From Candidatus Mycobacterium wuenschmannii (GTDB lineage Bacteria > Actinomycetota > Actinomycetes > Mycobacteriales > Mycobacteriaceae): 64,000 bases of DNA. Position numbers and translations under genes: made by a program. The notes beneath the pieces were generated by a model. That model was not told where the DNA came from. It did no database searches and worked only from the letters and a program-made list of their open reading frames with translations. The stretch spans positions 3,224,001 through 3,288,000 of the forward strand of contig NZ_CP126981.1 in the NCBI RefSeq assembly GCF_030252325.1. Direction: 5' to 3'. Shown one piece after another: positions 1-10,231 of the stretch. Position 1 is the first letter of the stretch. Each line of letters begins with the position of its first letter.

Positions 1-228
1 CTGCCAGCTGGAGAAGACGTCGCTGCGCCGCGACACCTCTTTCACGTCGGCATGCTTGGTGACGATCCAGTAGCCGTTGTCTTCGAAGCCGCCGCAACCC
101 TCGGGCACGTTCACCCAGTGGACGGGCTCGGACTTGCGAAGCTCGGCGAGTTCGTCGACCGGAAGGCCGGCCAGGTTGACGTCGGCATCGAGGAAGTCGA
201 AGTCCGCCGGAATGCTAGGGGGTGCCAT
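1..228 (-). CDS. cyp125: Steroid C26/27-monooxygenase cytochrome P450 CYP125, N-terminal fragment
   Basis: The first 76 residues of a cytochrome P450 are visible; the gene runs off the left edge. They match my memory of the CYP125 N-terminus: a PADFDFLDAD opening, LPVDELAELRKSEP, a Gly-rich GCGGFEDNGYW turn, then VTKHADVKEVSRRSDVFSS. CYP125 oxidises the terminal side-chain carbon of cholesterol or cholestenone, which starts side-chain degradation. The heme-binding Cys region lies outside the window. The ATG at 228 follows an AGGAG ribosome site (236-240 on the plus strand, complemented). The gene is divergent from fadA5, and the gap holds two KstR-type palindromes. The family call is firm from the motif run plus the fadA5 neighbour; the subfamily number is not determined. 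Confidence 0.88.
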   Translation of the reverse strand, partial: MAPPSIPADFDFLDADVNLAGLPVDELAELRKSEPVHWVNVPEGCGGFEDNGYWIVTKHADVKEVSRRSDVFSSWQ

Positions 229-244
229 AAGATTTCTCCTGAAC

Positions 245-258
245 TACAACGTGTTCTA
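245..258. promoter_or_regulatory. KstR operator (cyp125 side)
   Basis: The 14-mer TACAACGTGTTCTA fits the KstR consensus TnnAACnnGTTnnA exactly. It lies 17 bp upstream of the cyp125 start codon, in the divergent cyp125/fadA5 gap. KstR is a TetR-family repressor released by sterol CoA-thioesters; its gene is present near 34.4 kb. Confidence 0.82.
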
Positions 259-324
259 GTGCCAGTAAAACATGCTCTCACCGCAGACCAAAAGGTGTCA
301 GGGCATCGTCGCTTGTCAGGGTAA

Positions 325-338
325 TGAAACGTGTTCTA
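325..338. promoter_or_regulatory. KstR operator (fadA5 side)
   Basis: TGAAACGTGTTCTA is a second exact match to TnnAACnnGTTnnA. It ends only 10 bp before the fadA5 ATG at 349, so there is little room for a long leader or a conventional ribosome site. Bound repressor would cover the transcription and translation start region. Confidence 0.82.
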
Positions 339-339
339 G

Positions 340-2348
<2,009 letters not shown>

Positions 2349-2354
2349 CGACAG

Positions 2355-3344
2355 ATGAAGGTTCTGATCACGGGGGGCACCGGATTTGTCGGTGCGTGGA
2401 CAGCCAAGGCCGTCCAAGACGCGGGACACCACGTCAGGTTTCTCGTGCGAAGCCCCGACCGCCTCAACACCAGCGCCGCACAGATCGGCGTCGACGTCAG
2501 CGATCACGTTGTCGGTGACATCGCAGACGCGGAGATCACTGCCGAGGTGCTACGCGGCTGTGACGCCGTCATTCATTGCGCGGCAATGGTTTCCACCGAT
2601 CCAGCGCGCGCCGACGAGATGTTGCACACGAACCTCGAAGGCGCACGCAACGTGCTCGGCGGGGCGGTCGCCGCGAAGATCGATCCCATCATTCACGTCT
2701 CGAGCTTCACCGCGCTGTTTCGGCCGGGCCTGCCGAAGCTGCACGCGGACCTGCCCGTGGTCGGCGGTTCGGACGGGTACGGCAAGTCCAAGGCGATCGT
2801 CGAGGCTTATGCGCGGGGCCTGCAGGACGCCGGCGCACCGGTGAACATCAGCTATCCAGGGATGGTGCTGGGGCCACCCGCCGGCGATCAGTTCGGCGAG
2901 GCCGCCGAGGGCGTGGAGGCCGCCATCAAAATGGGCGGCGTGCCTGGGCGCAGCGCGGCCTGGATCGTGGTGGACGTTCGCGATCTCGCCGCCCTGCATG
3001 TCGCCCTGTTACGGCCCGGCCAGGGACCGCGCCGCTATATGGCGGGTGGCCAACGCATTCCGGTCGATCGGCTAGCAGCGCTGATCGGCGCCGCCGCCGA
3101 CCGCAACCTGCTGGCGGTCCCGGTTCCCGATGTCGGACTGCGCGCCCTGGGGCGGTTGTTCGACGTCGTCGGGGATCATCTGCCCTTCGAGACGCCGATC
3201 AACTCTGCGGCCATGCAGTACTACACCCAGATGCCGAACTCCGATGACACTCCGGCCGAGCGCGACCTCGGTATCACGCAACGGGACCCGGCGCGGACGC
3301 TTGCCGACACGGTCGTCGGACTGCGGAAGGTCGGCCGTATCTGA
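2355..3344 (+). CDS. NAD(P)-dependent epimerase/dehydratase (extended SDR)
   Basis: A 329-residue extended short-chain dehydrogenase. The Rossmann motif TGGTGFVG sits at residues 7-14 and the catalytic motif YGKSK near 142. The early lysine/arginine pattern (LVRSPDR after the second strand) suits NADP(H) or NAD(H) binding. It starts 6 bp after the ddn-like gene, so it is probably in the fadA5 operon. Relatives act on sugar nucleotides, flavonoids or 3-beta-hydroxysteroids; a steroid substrate is suggested only by location. Confidence 0.82.
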   Translation: MKVLITGGTGFVGAWTAKAVQDAGHHVRFLVRSPDRLNTSAAQIGVDVSDHVVGDIADAEITAEVLRGCDAVIHCAAMVSTDPARADEMLHTNLEGARNVLGGAVAAKIDPIIHVSSFTALFRPGLPKLHADLPVVGGSDGYGKSKAIVEAYARGLQDAGAPVNISYPGMVLGPPAGDQFGEAAEGVEAAIKMGGVPGRSAAWIVVDVRDLAALHVALLRPGQGPRRYMAGGQRIPVDRLAALIGAAADRNLLAVPVPDVGLRALGRLFDVVGDHLPFETPINSAAMQYYTQMPNSDDTPAERDLGITQRDPARTLADTVVGLRKVGRI

Positions 3345-3374
3345 CCGGGTATGAACCGGCTTAACTAAAGCTGT

Positions 3375-3389
3375 GATTTACCTTAAATC
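3375..3389. promoter_or_regulatory. AT-rich palindrome upstream of the histidine phosphatase pair
   Basis: GATTTA-CCT-TAAATC is a perfect 6-bp inverted repeat in an unusually AT-rich patch (about 3355-3415), 32 bp before the first phosphatase ATG. It probably marks the promoter or operator of the two-gene operon. The binding protein is unknown. Confidence 0.4.
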
Positions 3390-3421
3390 GCGGGTTTATC
3401 TGGGTTAGATTTGCCCGCGTG

Positions 3422-4408
3422 ATGAGGTGCGCGCGTCCGTTCATCGTCGGTTTGCTGTCGACCGCCATGCTGTCCATGGCCTCAGCACTCGCGCGGGCCG
3501 ACGAAGGGTCGATCGTGCTCGATCTGGTCCGGCACGGCGAGACGCTGTCCAACCTCAACGGGATCATCGACACCGCGCCGCCGGGAGCCCCGCTCGACGC
3601 GGCCGGGATCGCCCAGGCGAACGCCGTGGCCGACTCGATCTACGGCGTCTTAAAGGACAACATCTCCGGGCTGTTCGCCTCGGACGCGCTCCGGACCCAG
3701 CAGACCGCCGAGCCGCTGGCTGAGTTGCTGAGCTCACTGAACAACGGCAACCCGTTTCCCGTCGAGGCGTTGTCGGGGCTCAACGAGATTCCTGCCGGGG
3801 TTTTCGAGGGCCAGCCCACGGCCAGCCTCGCGGGGATTCTGTATCTGCTGGGCCCGATCTCCTGGACGCTCGGCTTTCCTCTGGTGCCGAACTTCGGCGA
3901 CCCGAGCATGAACGGCATCACCTTCGACGAGGGCTTTGGCCTTGCGGTGCAACACATTTACGACGGCACCGTCGGAACCGGCGACCTGACTACCAACGAC
4001 GTCGCGTTCTCCAGTGCGGGTGCGATCGCGGTCTGGACGCTGATGAACGTCAAAAACCCCGACTTCTCGATCCTGTTCAACGAGATCGTCAACGACCAGG
4101 AGTTCTTGCCCAACACCGGTCAGGTTGTCATCGAGGGCAGCCCCGGGGACTGGACGCTGGTGAGCTATGACGGCGTTGCGGTGCCGGCGGATCCCGGTCT
4201 GGCAACACAACTTTTCGTCGACTTCCGCGACCTGCTCGAGGCGCCTCAGTTCGCCGCCTACGACATCTACGAGGCCTTGCTGACGGGCAACGCCACCACG
4301 ATCGACGCCGCGCTGCAGGCCGGATTCACCCAGATCGACAACGCGTTCACCCAATTTCCCATCGAGGTGTTCGATCACCTGGTCGCGGCATTCGGCGGGG
4401 GTATCTGA
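3422..4408 (+). CDS. Secreted histidine-phosphatase-like protein, second catalytic His missing
   Basis: A 328-residue protein with a signal peptide (FIVGLLSTAMLSMASALARA) and a histidine phosphatase (phosphoglycerate mutase-like) domain. The RHGETLSN motif carries the phospho-acceptor His, and SDALRTQQTAEPLAE supplies the second-site Arg. Where the family has the second catalytic His (S-H-x-G), this protein reads FSSAGAIAVW, so Ser replaces His. The downstream paralogue keeps it (FSHEGTIAIW). The protein may be inactive, reduced in activity or a binding protein. The ATG at 3422 aligns with the start of the paralogue; a GTG lies directly before it. The stop overlaps the next ATG by one base. 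Confidence 0.85.
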   Translation: MRCARPFIVGLLSTAMLSMASALARADEGSIVLDLVRHGETLSNLNGIIDTAPPGAPLDAAGIAQANAVADSIYGVLKDNISGLFASDALRTQQTAEPLAELLSSLNNGNPFPVEALSGLNEIPAGVFEGQPTASLAGILYLLGPISWTLGFPLVPNFGDPSMNGITFDEGFGLAVQHIYDGTVGTGDLTTNDVAFSSAGAIAVWTLMNVKNPDFSILFNEIVNDQEFLPNTGQVVIEGSPGDWTLVSYDGVAVPADPGLATQLFVDFRDLLEAPQFAAYDIYEALLTGNATTIDAALQAGFTQIDNAFTQFPIEVFDHLVAAFGGGI

Positions 4409-5370
4409 TGCGCCGCGCACTCACCGTCGGATTGCTCTCGGCGGCAATGCTTTCCACTGCACCGGCGCTCGCCTCCGCCGACGACGGGTCGATCGTGATC
4501 GACTTCATCCGGCACGCCGAAGGCGGCGACAACCTCGCCATCAACACCACGGTCCCCGGTCCCGGTCTCACAGAGATCGGGAAGATCGAAGCGGCCGACC
4601 TGGTCACGACACTGCAGGCCAACCACGTCGACGTAGACGAGATCTGGGCGTCGACAATGATCAGGTCGCAGGAAACCGCGGCGCCGCTGGCCGAATCGCT
4701 CAACATGTACCCGCTGGATCCGACCCACCTACTGGCGGGTCTCAACGAAATTGACGCCGGGATCTTCGAGGGTGCGCCGGTCGGCGTCGGCGACGTGCCG
4801 TTGGGTGGCGCCCTCTATCTGCTCGCGCCGGCGCTCTGGACCCTCGGATTGACCTCGGTCCCAGAACTCGGCTCCACCGACGCCAACGGCATCGTGTTCG
4901 ACGCGCGGGTCGACCAGGCCATGGAAGCGATCTACGCCGGTACCGCCACCGGTGACACCAGCGCGGTGTTCTCGCACGAAGGCACCATTGCGATCTGGGC
5001 GCTGATGAACGTCGACAACCCGGACTTCGGACTCGTGCTCAAGGAGTTGTTCACGACCGGCGAATTGCTGCCCTTCACAGGCCAAGTCGTGATCGACGGC
5101 TCTCCCGGCGACTGGTCACTGGTCAGCTGGGACGGCATGCCGGTCGCTCGGGATCCGGGCCTGCTGACCGATCTGTTCGTCGACTTCCGCGACTTCATCC
5201 AGGTGCCGCAACTGGCCGGGTACGACATCTACGAGGCCCTGCTGACCGGTAACGCGGCGACCATCGACGCCGCCATCCAGACCGGTGTCAGCCAGGTCGA
5301 CGCGGCACTGGCGCAGTTCCCGGTCGCGGTATTCGACGACTTCGTCACCGCACTGGGTGGTTCGATCTAA
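4408..5370 (+). CDS. Secreted histidine phosphatase family protein
   Basis: A 320-residue paralogue of the preceding gene, sharing length, signal peptide (LTVGLLSAAMLSTAPALASA) and C-terminal pattern (YDIYEALLTGNA.TIDAA.Q.G). The phospho-acceptor motif is RHAEGGDN, the Arg-bearing motif STMIRSQETAAPLAE, and the second catalytic His is present in SHEGTIAIW, so this copy looks active. Exported members of this superfamily remove phosphate from small molecules or act as acid phosphatases; the substrate cannot be read from sequence. It is translationally coupled to the first copy (tgATG). Its 3' end overlaps the convergent MBL gene by 26 bp. Confidence 0.85.
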   Translation: MRRALTVGLLSAAMLSTAPALASADDGSIVIDFIRHAEGGDNLAINTTVPGPGLTEIGKIEAADLVTTLQANHVDVDEIWASTMIRSQETAAPLAESLNMYPLDPTHLLAGLNEIDAGIFEGAPVGVGDVPLGGALYLLAPALWTLGLTSVPELGSTDANGIVFDARVDQAMEAIYAGTATGDTSAVFSHEGTIAIWALMNVDNPDFGLVLKELFTTGELLPFTGQVVIDGSPGDWSLVSWDGMPVARDPGLLTDLFVDFRDFIQVPQLAGYDIYEALLTGNAATIDAAIQTGVSQVDAALAQFPVAVFDDFVTALGGSI

Positions 5371-6055
5371 GCCAATCCTGCTGTCGGCGAATGAAATCCA
5401 CGCCGACAACGCTGCCGTGTCCGGGCACGTAGATGGCATCGGGTCCACCGATCGTGAGCAGTCGGTCCAGGGTTTCCGGCCAGTCCACGACGTCGGAATC
5501 GGCATCGATCGCCGGGTCGCCGGACTCCTCGAGCAGGTCGCCGGTGAAGACGACGGATCGCTCACCCCGCACGCCCGCGGCCAGCACCACAAGATCGGCG
5601 TCGGTGTGCCCGCGGCCCGGCCGCGCGACGATCACCTCACGGTTGCCGAGGTCGATCACCGCTTCGTCGACCGAATGTTGCGGCGGCCGCAATGCCGCAA
5701 TCGCGCAGTAGACTTCCGCCGCGTTGGCGCCGTAACTCAGTGCGTCGTCGCGAAGTTGATCGGTCGCCGCGGTAATGCAGTCCGAAACCTCAGGGGCACA
5801 GTACTTTTGAGCGTCTGCGAACAATCCGGAGCCCAGCACGTGATCGAAATGCTTGTGCGTCAACACCACATGCGTCACGTCGCGGGCGGCGATCTCACGC
5901 ACGTCGTCACGGATCGCCTGCGCTTCGATGAGCGTGGTGCCGGTGTCGACGAGCATCGTTCCGGTGCTGCCCTGCACCAGTCCGACGGTGACGTCGAGAA
6001 AGGGCAGACGACACCGATGCACGCTGTCGGTCAAGGACTCCCAGTCGAAATGCAC
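5345..6055 (-). CDS. MBL-fold metallo-hydrolase
   Basis: A 236-residue metallo-beta-lactamase-fold hydrolase. The zinc-binding HxHxDH motif reads THKHFDHVLGSG, with further ligands likely in GRGHTDADLVV and PGHGS. Such proteins hydrolyse thioesters, lactones or phosphoesters. It ends inside the convergent phosphatase gene and starts 12 bp beyond the stop of the leftward SDR gene, so it could be the last gene of the KstR2-controlled SDR transcript. The substrate is unknown. Confidence 0.82.
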   Translation of the reverse strand: MHFDWESLTDSVHRCRLPFLDVTVGLVQGSTGTMLVDTGTTLIEAQAIRDDVREIAARDVTHVVLTHKHFDHVLGSGLFADAQKYCAPEVSDCITAATDQLRDDALSYGANAAEVYCAIAALRPPQHSVDEAVIDLGNREVIVARPGRGHTDADLVVLAAGVRGERSVVFTGDLLEESGDPAIDADSDVVDWPETLDRLLTIGGPDAIYVPGHGSVVGVDFIRRQQDWLRSNHPVR

Positions 6056-6067
6056 GCGACTGTTGTA

Positions 6068-6973
6068 TCAGGCTCCGTACACCGGGACGGGTTTACGCGC
6101 CTGGGAAAGTAGATCGGAAACGACCGGCCCCAGTTCGGCGGGATCCCAGCGGGCACCCTTGTCGATCTGCGGCCCGTGCGCCCAGCCCTCGGCGACGCGG
6201 ATCTTGCCGCCCTCGACCTCGAAGACCTGGCCGGTGATGTCGCGAGACTCGTTGCTGCCCAACCACACCACCAGCGGCGAGATGTTCTCCGGCGCCATCG
6301 CGTCGAAGGCGTCATCCTGCGTGGACATCATGTCGGCGAACACCGTCTCGGTCATCCGGGTGCGGGCCGACGGCGCGATCGCGTTGACCGTGACGCCGTA
6401 GCGGCCCATCTCGGCGGCGGCGACCAAGGTCATCGCCGCGATACCGGCTTTGGCCGCGCTGTAGTTGCCTTGGCCGACACTGCCCTGCAGGCCTGCACCG
6501 GAACTGGTGTTGATGATCCGCGCGTCTACGGTCTTGCCCTCTTTGCTCAGCCCGCGCCAGTACGAGGCCGCGTGCCGCATCGCGCCGAAGTGCCCCTTGA
6601 GGTGCACCGCGATGACGGCGTCGAATTCTTCTTCGCTGGTGTTGGCCATCATCCGGTCGCGCACGATGCCTGCGTTGTTGACCAGAACATCCAGTCCACC
6701 GAAGGTGTCGACGGCCGTCTGGATCAGCGCGGCGGCCTGGTTCCAATCGGCGATGTTGGAGCCGTTGGCGACGGCTTCGCCTCCGGCAGCGGTGATTTCG
6801 TCGATCACGCTCTGCGCCGCGCTACCACCGCCGGCCGGCGAGCCGTCCAGACCCACACCGATGTCGTTGACGACGACGCGGGCGCCCTCCGCGGCGAACG
6901 CCAACGCGTGCGCCCTCCCGATACCGCCGCCCGCTCCGGTGACGATGACGACGCGGCCGTCGACTACTCCCAT
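6068..6973 (-). CDS. Short-chain dehydrogenase, Rv3548c-like (sterol ring C/D catabolism)
   Basis: A 301-residue classical SDR with a C-terminal extension. The cofactor motif TGAGGGIG sits near residue 13, NNAG near 98, and the catalytic Tyr-Lys pair is in YSAAKAG. ND(I) after the second strand suits NAD(H). It corresponds to Rv3548c, a KstR2-regulon member thought to act as a hydroxyacyl-CoA dehydrogenase on ring-degradation intermediates; that role is inferred, not shown here. It lies 14 bp downstream of a second SDR on the same strand. Confidence 0.85.
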   Translation of the reverse strand: MGVVDGRVVIVTGAGGGIGRAHALAFAAEGARVVVNDIGVGLDGSPAGGGSAAQSVIDEITAAGGEAVANGSNIADWNQAAALIQTAVDTFGGLDVLVNNAGIVRDRMMANTSEEEFDAVIAVHLKGHFGAMRHAASYWRGLSKEGKTVDARIINTSSGAGLQGSVGQGNYSAAKAGIAAMTLVAAAEMGRYGVTVNAIAPSARTRMTETVFADMMSTQDDAFDAMAPENISPLVVWLGSNESRDITGQVFEVEGGKIRVAEGWAHGPQIDKGARWDPAELGPVVSDLLSQARKPVPVYGA

Positions 6974-6987
6974 TTGTGCTGTCTCCC

Positions 6988-7773
6988 TTACTTGATCGAG
7001 CTGGCGTTGGTGGTGGCCAGGTAGGGCGGCGGTTCACCACCGCCGTGCACCTCCAGCGAGGCGCCGCTGATGTAGGACGCCGCATCCGAGGCCAGAAATG
7101 CTGCGGCCCAACCCACGTCGGCGGGGGTGGCCAGCCGGCCGAGCGGGACACCTTTGGAGATCGCGGCAATCGAGTCGGCGTCGCCGTAGAACAACTCCGA
7201 CTGCTCCGTCTCGACCATGCCGACAACGCACGCGTTGACCCGGACCTTCGGGCCCCACTCGACGGCCAGGGTCTGGGTGAGGCTTTCCAGGCCCGCCTTG
7301 GCCGCGCCGTAAGCGCCGGTGCCCGGGGAGGGTCGGCGGCCACTCAGGCTGCAGATATTGACGATGGACCCACCGGCCGACTGGGTCTGCATCACGTCGT
7401 TGGCATGCTGAGACACCGACAGGGCACCGAGCAGGTTGAGTTCGATGATTTTGCGATTGAACTTCGCGCTGGACTCCGCGGTCAGCACGAACGGCGATCC
7501 GCCGGCGTTGTTGACGACCGCGTCGAGACGCCTGTGCTTGGCGACTATCTCATCGATCATCGCCTTGACGGCGTCGTCGTCGCGGATGTCGCAGGAGTGG
7601 AATTCGTAGGGGAGATCGTCGACCGCACGCCGGGCGCAGGTGACAACGGTGGCACCCTGCTCGGCGAAAACACTGCTGATCCCGGCGCCTACCCCTCGAA
7701 CGCCACCGGTCACCAGCACGACCCGGCCGGTGAGCCCGAAGCGGAACGCGGGGCCTCCGTCGGCGTGAGTCAC
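6988..7773 (-). CDS. Short-chain dehydrogenase, Rv3549c-like
   Basis: A 261-residue SDR with TGGVRGVG as glycine motif, NNAGG, and a YGAAKAG catalytic pair. It corresponds to Rv3549c of the KstR2 regulon. I place the start at the GTG at 7773 (VTHADGGPAF). The longer reading frame upstream would contain the KstR2 palindrome (7789-7802) and is therefore probably promoter DNA. The gene is divergent from echA20 and shares that operator. The enzyme probably oxidises or reduces a hydroxyl or keto group on a CoA-linked ring C/D intermediate; the exact step is not established from sequence. Confidence 0.83.
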   Translation of the reverse strand: MTHADGGPAFRFGLTGRVVLVTGGVRGVGAGISSVFAEQGATVVTCARRAVDDLPYEFHSCDIRDDDAVKAMIDEIVAKHRRLDAVVNNAGGSPFVLTAESSAKFNRKIIELNLLGALSVSQHANDVMQTQSAGGSIVNICSLSGRRPSPGTGAYGAAKAGLESLTQTLAVEWGPKVRVNACVVGMVETEQSELFYGDADSIAAISKGVPLGRLATPADVGWAAAFLASDAASYISGASLEVHGGGEPPPYLATTNASSIK

Positions 7774-7788
7774 TGTGCTAGCGTACCA

Positions 7789-7802
7789 AGCAAGTGCTTG
7801 CT
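7789..7802. promoter_or_regulatory. KstR2 operator in the SDR/echA20 divergent promoter
   Basis: AGCAAGTGCTTGCT matches the KstR2 consensus AnCAAGnnCTTGnT. It lies 16 bp upstream of the SDR start and 50 bp upstream of echA20, so one site can serve both directions. KstR2 is released by the CoA thioester of the ring C/D propionate HIP. Confidence 0.87.
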
Positions 7803-7851
7803 TAGGTAATCGCACCCACATCGTCCCCCAAGGAAGTGGTCGAGGATCTCG

Positions 7852-8610
7852 ATGACAATCACGTCACGCACCGTCGAACCGGGGATCGTCTCGGTCACCG
7901 TCGACTACCCGAAGGTCAACGCGATTCCGTCGCGGGGCTGGTTCGAACTCGGCGACGCCATCACCGCAGCCGGTCGGGACATGGACACGCACGCGGTGAT
8001 CCTGCGCGCCGAGGGACGCGGCTTCAACGCCGGCGTCGACATCAAGGAAATGCAGAACACCGAGGGCTTCACCGCGCTGATCGACGCCAACCGCGGCTGC
8101 TTTCACGCGTTCCGCGCGGTCTACGAGTGCGAGGTGCCGGTGATCGCCGCGGTCAACGGCTTCTGCGTAGGCGGCGGCATCGGTCTGGTCGGTAACGCCG
8201 ACGTGATCGTGGCCTCCGACGATGCGACGTTCGGCCTGCCCGAGGTCGAGCGCGGCGCACTCGGCGCGGCGACGCACTTGTCGCGGCTGGTGCCGCAGCA
8301 CATGATGCGGCGACTGTTCTTCACCGCGGCCACCGTCGACGCCGCGACCCTGCACCACTTCGGCTCGGTGCACGAGGTGGTGCCGCGCGACGAGCTCGAC
8401 GAGGCCGCGCTGCGGGTTGCGCGCGACATCGCCGCCAAGGACACCCGGGTGATCCGCGCGGCCAAGGAGGCGCTGAACCTGATCGACGTGCAGCGGGTGA
8501 ACTCCAGTTACCGCATGGAGCAAGGCTTTACGTTCGAACTCAACCTGGCCGGCGTGGCCGACGAACACCGCGACGCGTTCGCCGGGACCAAGAAGGGCGA
8601 GAAGTCTTGA
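7852..8610 (+). CDS. echA20: EchA20, ring D hydrolase of the crotonase family
   Basis: A 252-residue enoyl-CoA hydratase/isomerase-fold protein. Oxyanion-hole segments are GRGFNAGVDIKEM and AAVNGFCVGGGIGL. In M. tuberculosis EchA20 hydrolytically opens ring D of the HIP-derived HIEC-CoA before IpdAB acts. The ATG is at 7852 and the stop overlaps the next start by four bases (TTGA). It opens the four-gene coupled operon echA20-ipdA-ipdB-ipdC, driven from the KstR2 operator at 7789. Confidence 0.9.
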   Translation: MTITSRTVEPGIVSVTVDYPKVNAIPSRGWFELGDAITAAGRDMDTHAVILRAEGRGFNAGVDIKEMQNTEGFTALIDANRGCFHAFRAVYECEVPVIAAVNGFCVGGGIGLVGNADVIVASDDATFGLPEVERGALGAATHLSRLVPQHMMRRLFFTAATVDAATLHHFGSVHEVVPRDELDEAALRVARDIAAKDTRVIRAAKEALNLIDVQRVNSSYRMEQGFTFELNLAGVADEHRDAFAGTKKGEKS

Positions 8611-9491
8611 GCAACAAACGCACCACCCTCGACGACGCTGTCGCGCAGGTGCGCAGCGGCATGACCATCGGCATCGGCGGCTGGGGCTCCCGACGCAAGC
8701 CGATGGCGTTCGTCCGCGCGCTGCTGCGCACCGAGGTCAAGGACCTGACCGTGGTGACCTACGGCGGACCGGACCTTGGCCTGCTCTGCTCGGCGGGCAA
8801 GGTCAAGCGGGTCTACTACGGCTTCGTCTCGCTGGACTCACCGCCGTTTTACGACCCGTGGTTCGCGAAGGCCCGCAGCGCCGGCGCGATCGAGGCCCGC
8901 GAGATGGACGAGGGCATGCTGCGGTGCGGCCTGCAGGCTGCGGCACAACGCTTGCCGTTCCTGCCCATTCGCGCCGGGCTGGGCAGTTCGGTGATCGACT
9001 TCTGGGAGGGTGAGCTCAAGACCGTCACCAGCCCCTACCCGGCACCGGGTGGTGGCAATGAGACGCTGCTCGCCATGCCGGCGCTCAACCTCGATGCGGC
9101 GTTCGTCCATCTCAACCTCGGCGACGAGCGGGGTAACGCAGCTTACACCGGCATCGACCCCTACTTCGACGACCTGTTCCTGATGGCCGCCGAACGGCGC
9201 TACCTGTCGGTGGAGCGGGTCGTCTCCACCGAAGAGTTAGTCAAAGCCGTTCCGCCGCAAGCACTACTGGTGAACCGGATGATGGTCGACGGTGTGGTCG
9301 AGGCGCCGGGCGGCTCGCACTTCACCACCGCCGCACCCGACTACGGCCGCGACGAGAAGTTCCAGCGGCACTACGCCGAGGCCGCCGCCACCGACGAGGG
9401 CTGGCAGGCGTTCGTGCAGACCTACTTGTCCGGCGGAGAGGCCGAATACCAAGCGGCCGTGCAGAAATTCGCTGAGGAGGCCGCCAAGTGA
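8607..9491 (+). CDS. ipdA: IpdA, COCHEA-CoA hydrolase alpha subunit
   Basis: A 294-residue protein of the class I CoA-transferase fold. It is nearly collinear with M. tuberculosis IpdA (GGWGSRRKPMAFVRA, YGGPDLGLLCSAGKVKRVYYGF, NRMMVDGVVEAPGGSHFTTAAPDYGRDE). IpdAB is not a transferase: the complex hydrolyses the last carbocyclic ring of cholesterol (COCHEA-CoA). The start is a TTG at 8607 overlapping the echA20 stop, which aligns with the known N-terminus. The gene overlaps ipdB by four bases (GTGA), consistent with 1:1 subunit production. Confidence 0.93.
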   Translation: MSNKRTTLDDAVAQVRSGMTIGIGGWGSRRKPMAFVRALLRTEVKDLTVVTYGGPDLGLLCSAGKVKRVYYGFVSLDSPPFYDPWFAKARSAGAIEAREMDEGMLRCGLQAAAQRLPFLPIRAGLGSSVIDFWEGELKTVTSPYPAPGGGNETLLAMPALNLDAAFVHLNLGDERGNAAYTGIDPYFDDLFLMAAERRYLSVERVVSTEELVKAVPPQALLVNRMMVDGVVEAPGGSHFTTAAPDYGRDEKFQRHYAEAAATDEGWQAFVQTYLSGGEAEYQAAVQKFAEEAAK

Positions 9492-10231
9492 GCACTCGTG
9501 CTGAGGTGTGCGCGGTTGCGTGCGCCGACCTGTTCCGCGACGCGGGCGAGATCATGGTCAGCCCGATGACCAACATGGCATCGGTCGGCGCGCGGTTGGC
9601 CCGCCTGACCTTTTCCCCCGACATCCTGCTGACCGACGGCGAGGCGCAACTGCTCGCCGACACCCCGGCCCTGGGCAAGACCGGGCCGCTCGAGGGCTGG
9701 ATGCCGTTCGGCCGCGTCTTCGAGACGCTAGCTTGGGGCCGGCGCCACGTGGTGATGGGCGCCAATCAGGTTGATCGCCACGGCAATCAGAACATCTCCG
9801 CCTTCGGGTCGCTGCAGCAGCCCAAGCGGCAGATGTTCGGGGTCCGCGGCGCGCCCGGCAACGCGATCAACCACGCGACCAGCTACTGGGTCGGCAATCA
9901 CTCCAAGCGGGTGTTCTGCGAAACGGTCGATGTGATCTGCGGGATCGGCTGGGATAACATCGATTCCGGCAATCCGGCGTTCCGATTCGCCAACACCTAC
10001 CGCGTGATCTCCAACCTCGGCGTGTTCGACTTCGGCGGACCGGACCGGACGATGCGGGCGGTCACGCTGCACCCCGGCGTGACGGCCGACGAAGTCCGCG
10101 AGAACACCTCGTTCGAGATCCACGGCCTCGACGGGGCCGACGAATCGCGGCTACCGACCGACGACGAGTTGCGGCTGATCCGCGAGGTCATCGACCCGAA
10201 GGCATTGCGGGACAAGGAAATCAGGTCATGA
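9488..10231 (+). CDS. ipdB: IpdB, COCHEA-CoA hydrolase beta subunit
   Basis: A 247-residue partner of IpdA, also CoA-transferase fold, starting with GTG at 9488 inside the ipdA stop. Family runs include MVSPMTNMASVGARLARLTF, GANQVDRHGNQNISAFG and VRGAPGNAINHATSYWVGNHS. With IpdA it opens the last sterol ring. Loss of ipdAB in M. tuberculosis causes cholesterol-dependent toxicity through CoA sequestration. The stop overlaps the ipdC ATG by four bases. Confidence 0.93.
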   Translation: MSTRAEVCAVACADLFRDAGEIMVSPMTNMASVGARLARLTFSPDILLTDGEAQLLADTPALGKTGPLEGWMPFGRVFETLAWGRRHVVMGANQVDRHGNQNISAFGSLQQPKRQMFGVRGAPGNAINHATSYWVGNHSKRVFCETVDVICGIGWDNIDSGNPAFRFANTYRVISNLGVFDFGGPDRTMRAVTLHPGVTADEVRENTSFEIHGLDGADESRLPTDDELRLIREVIDPKALRDKEIRS

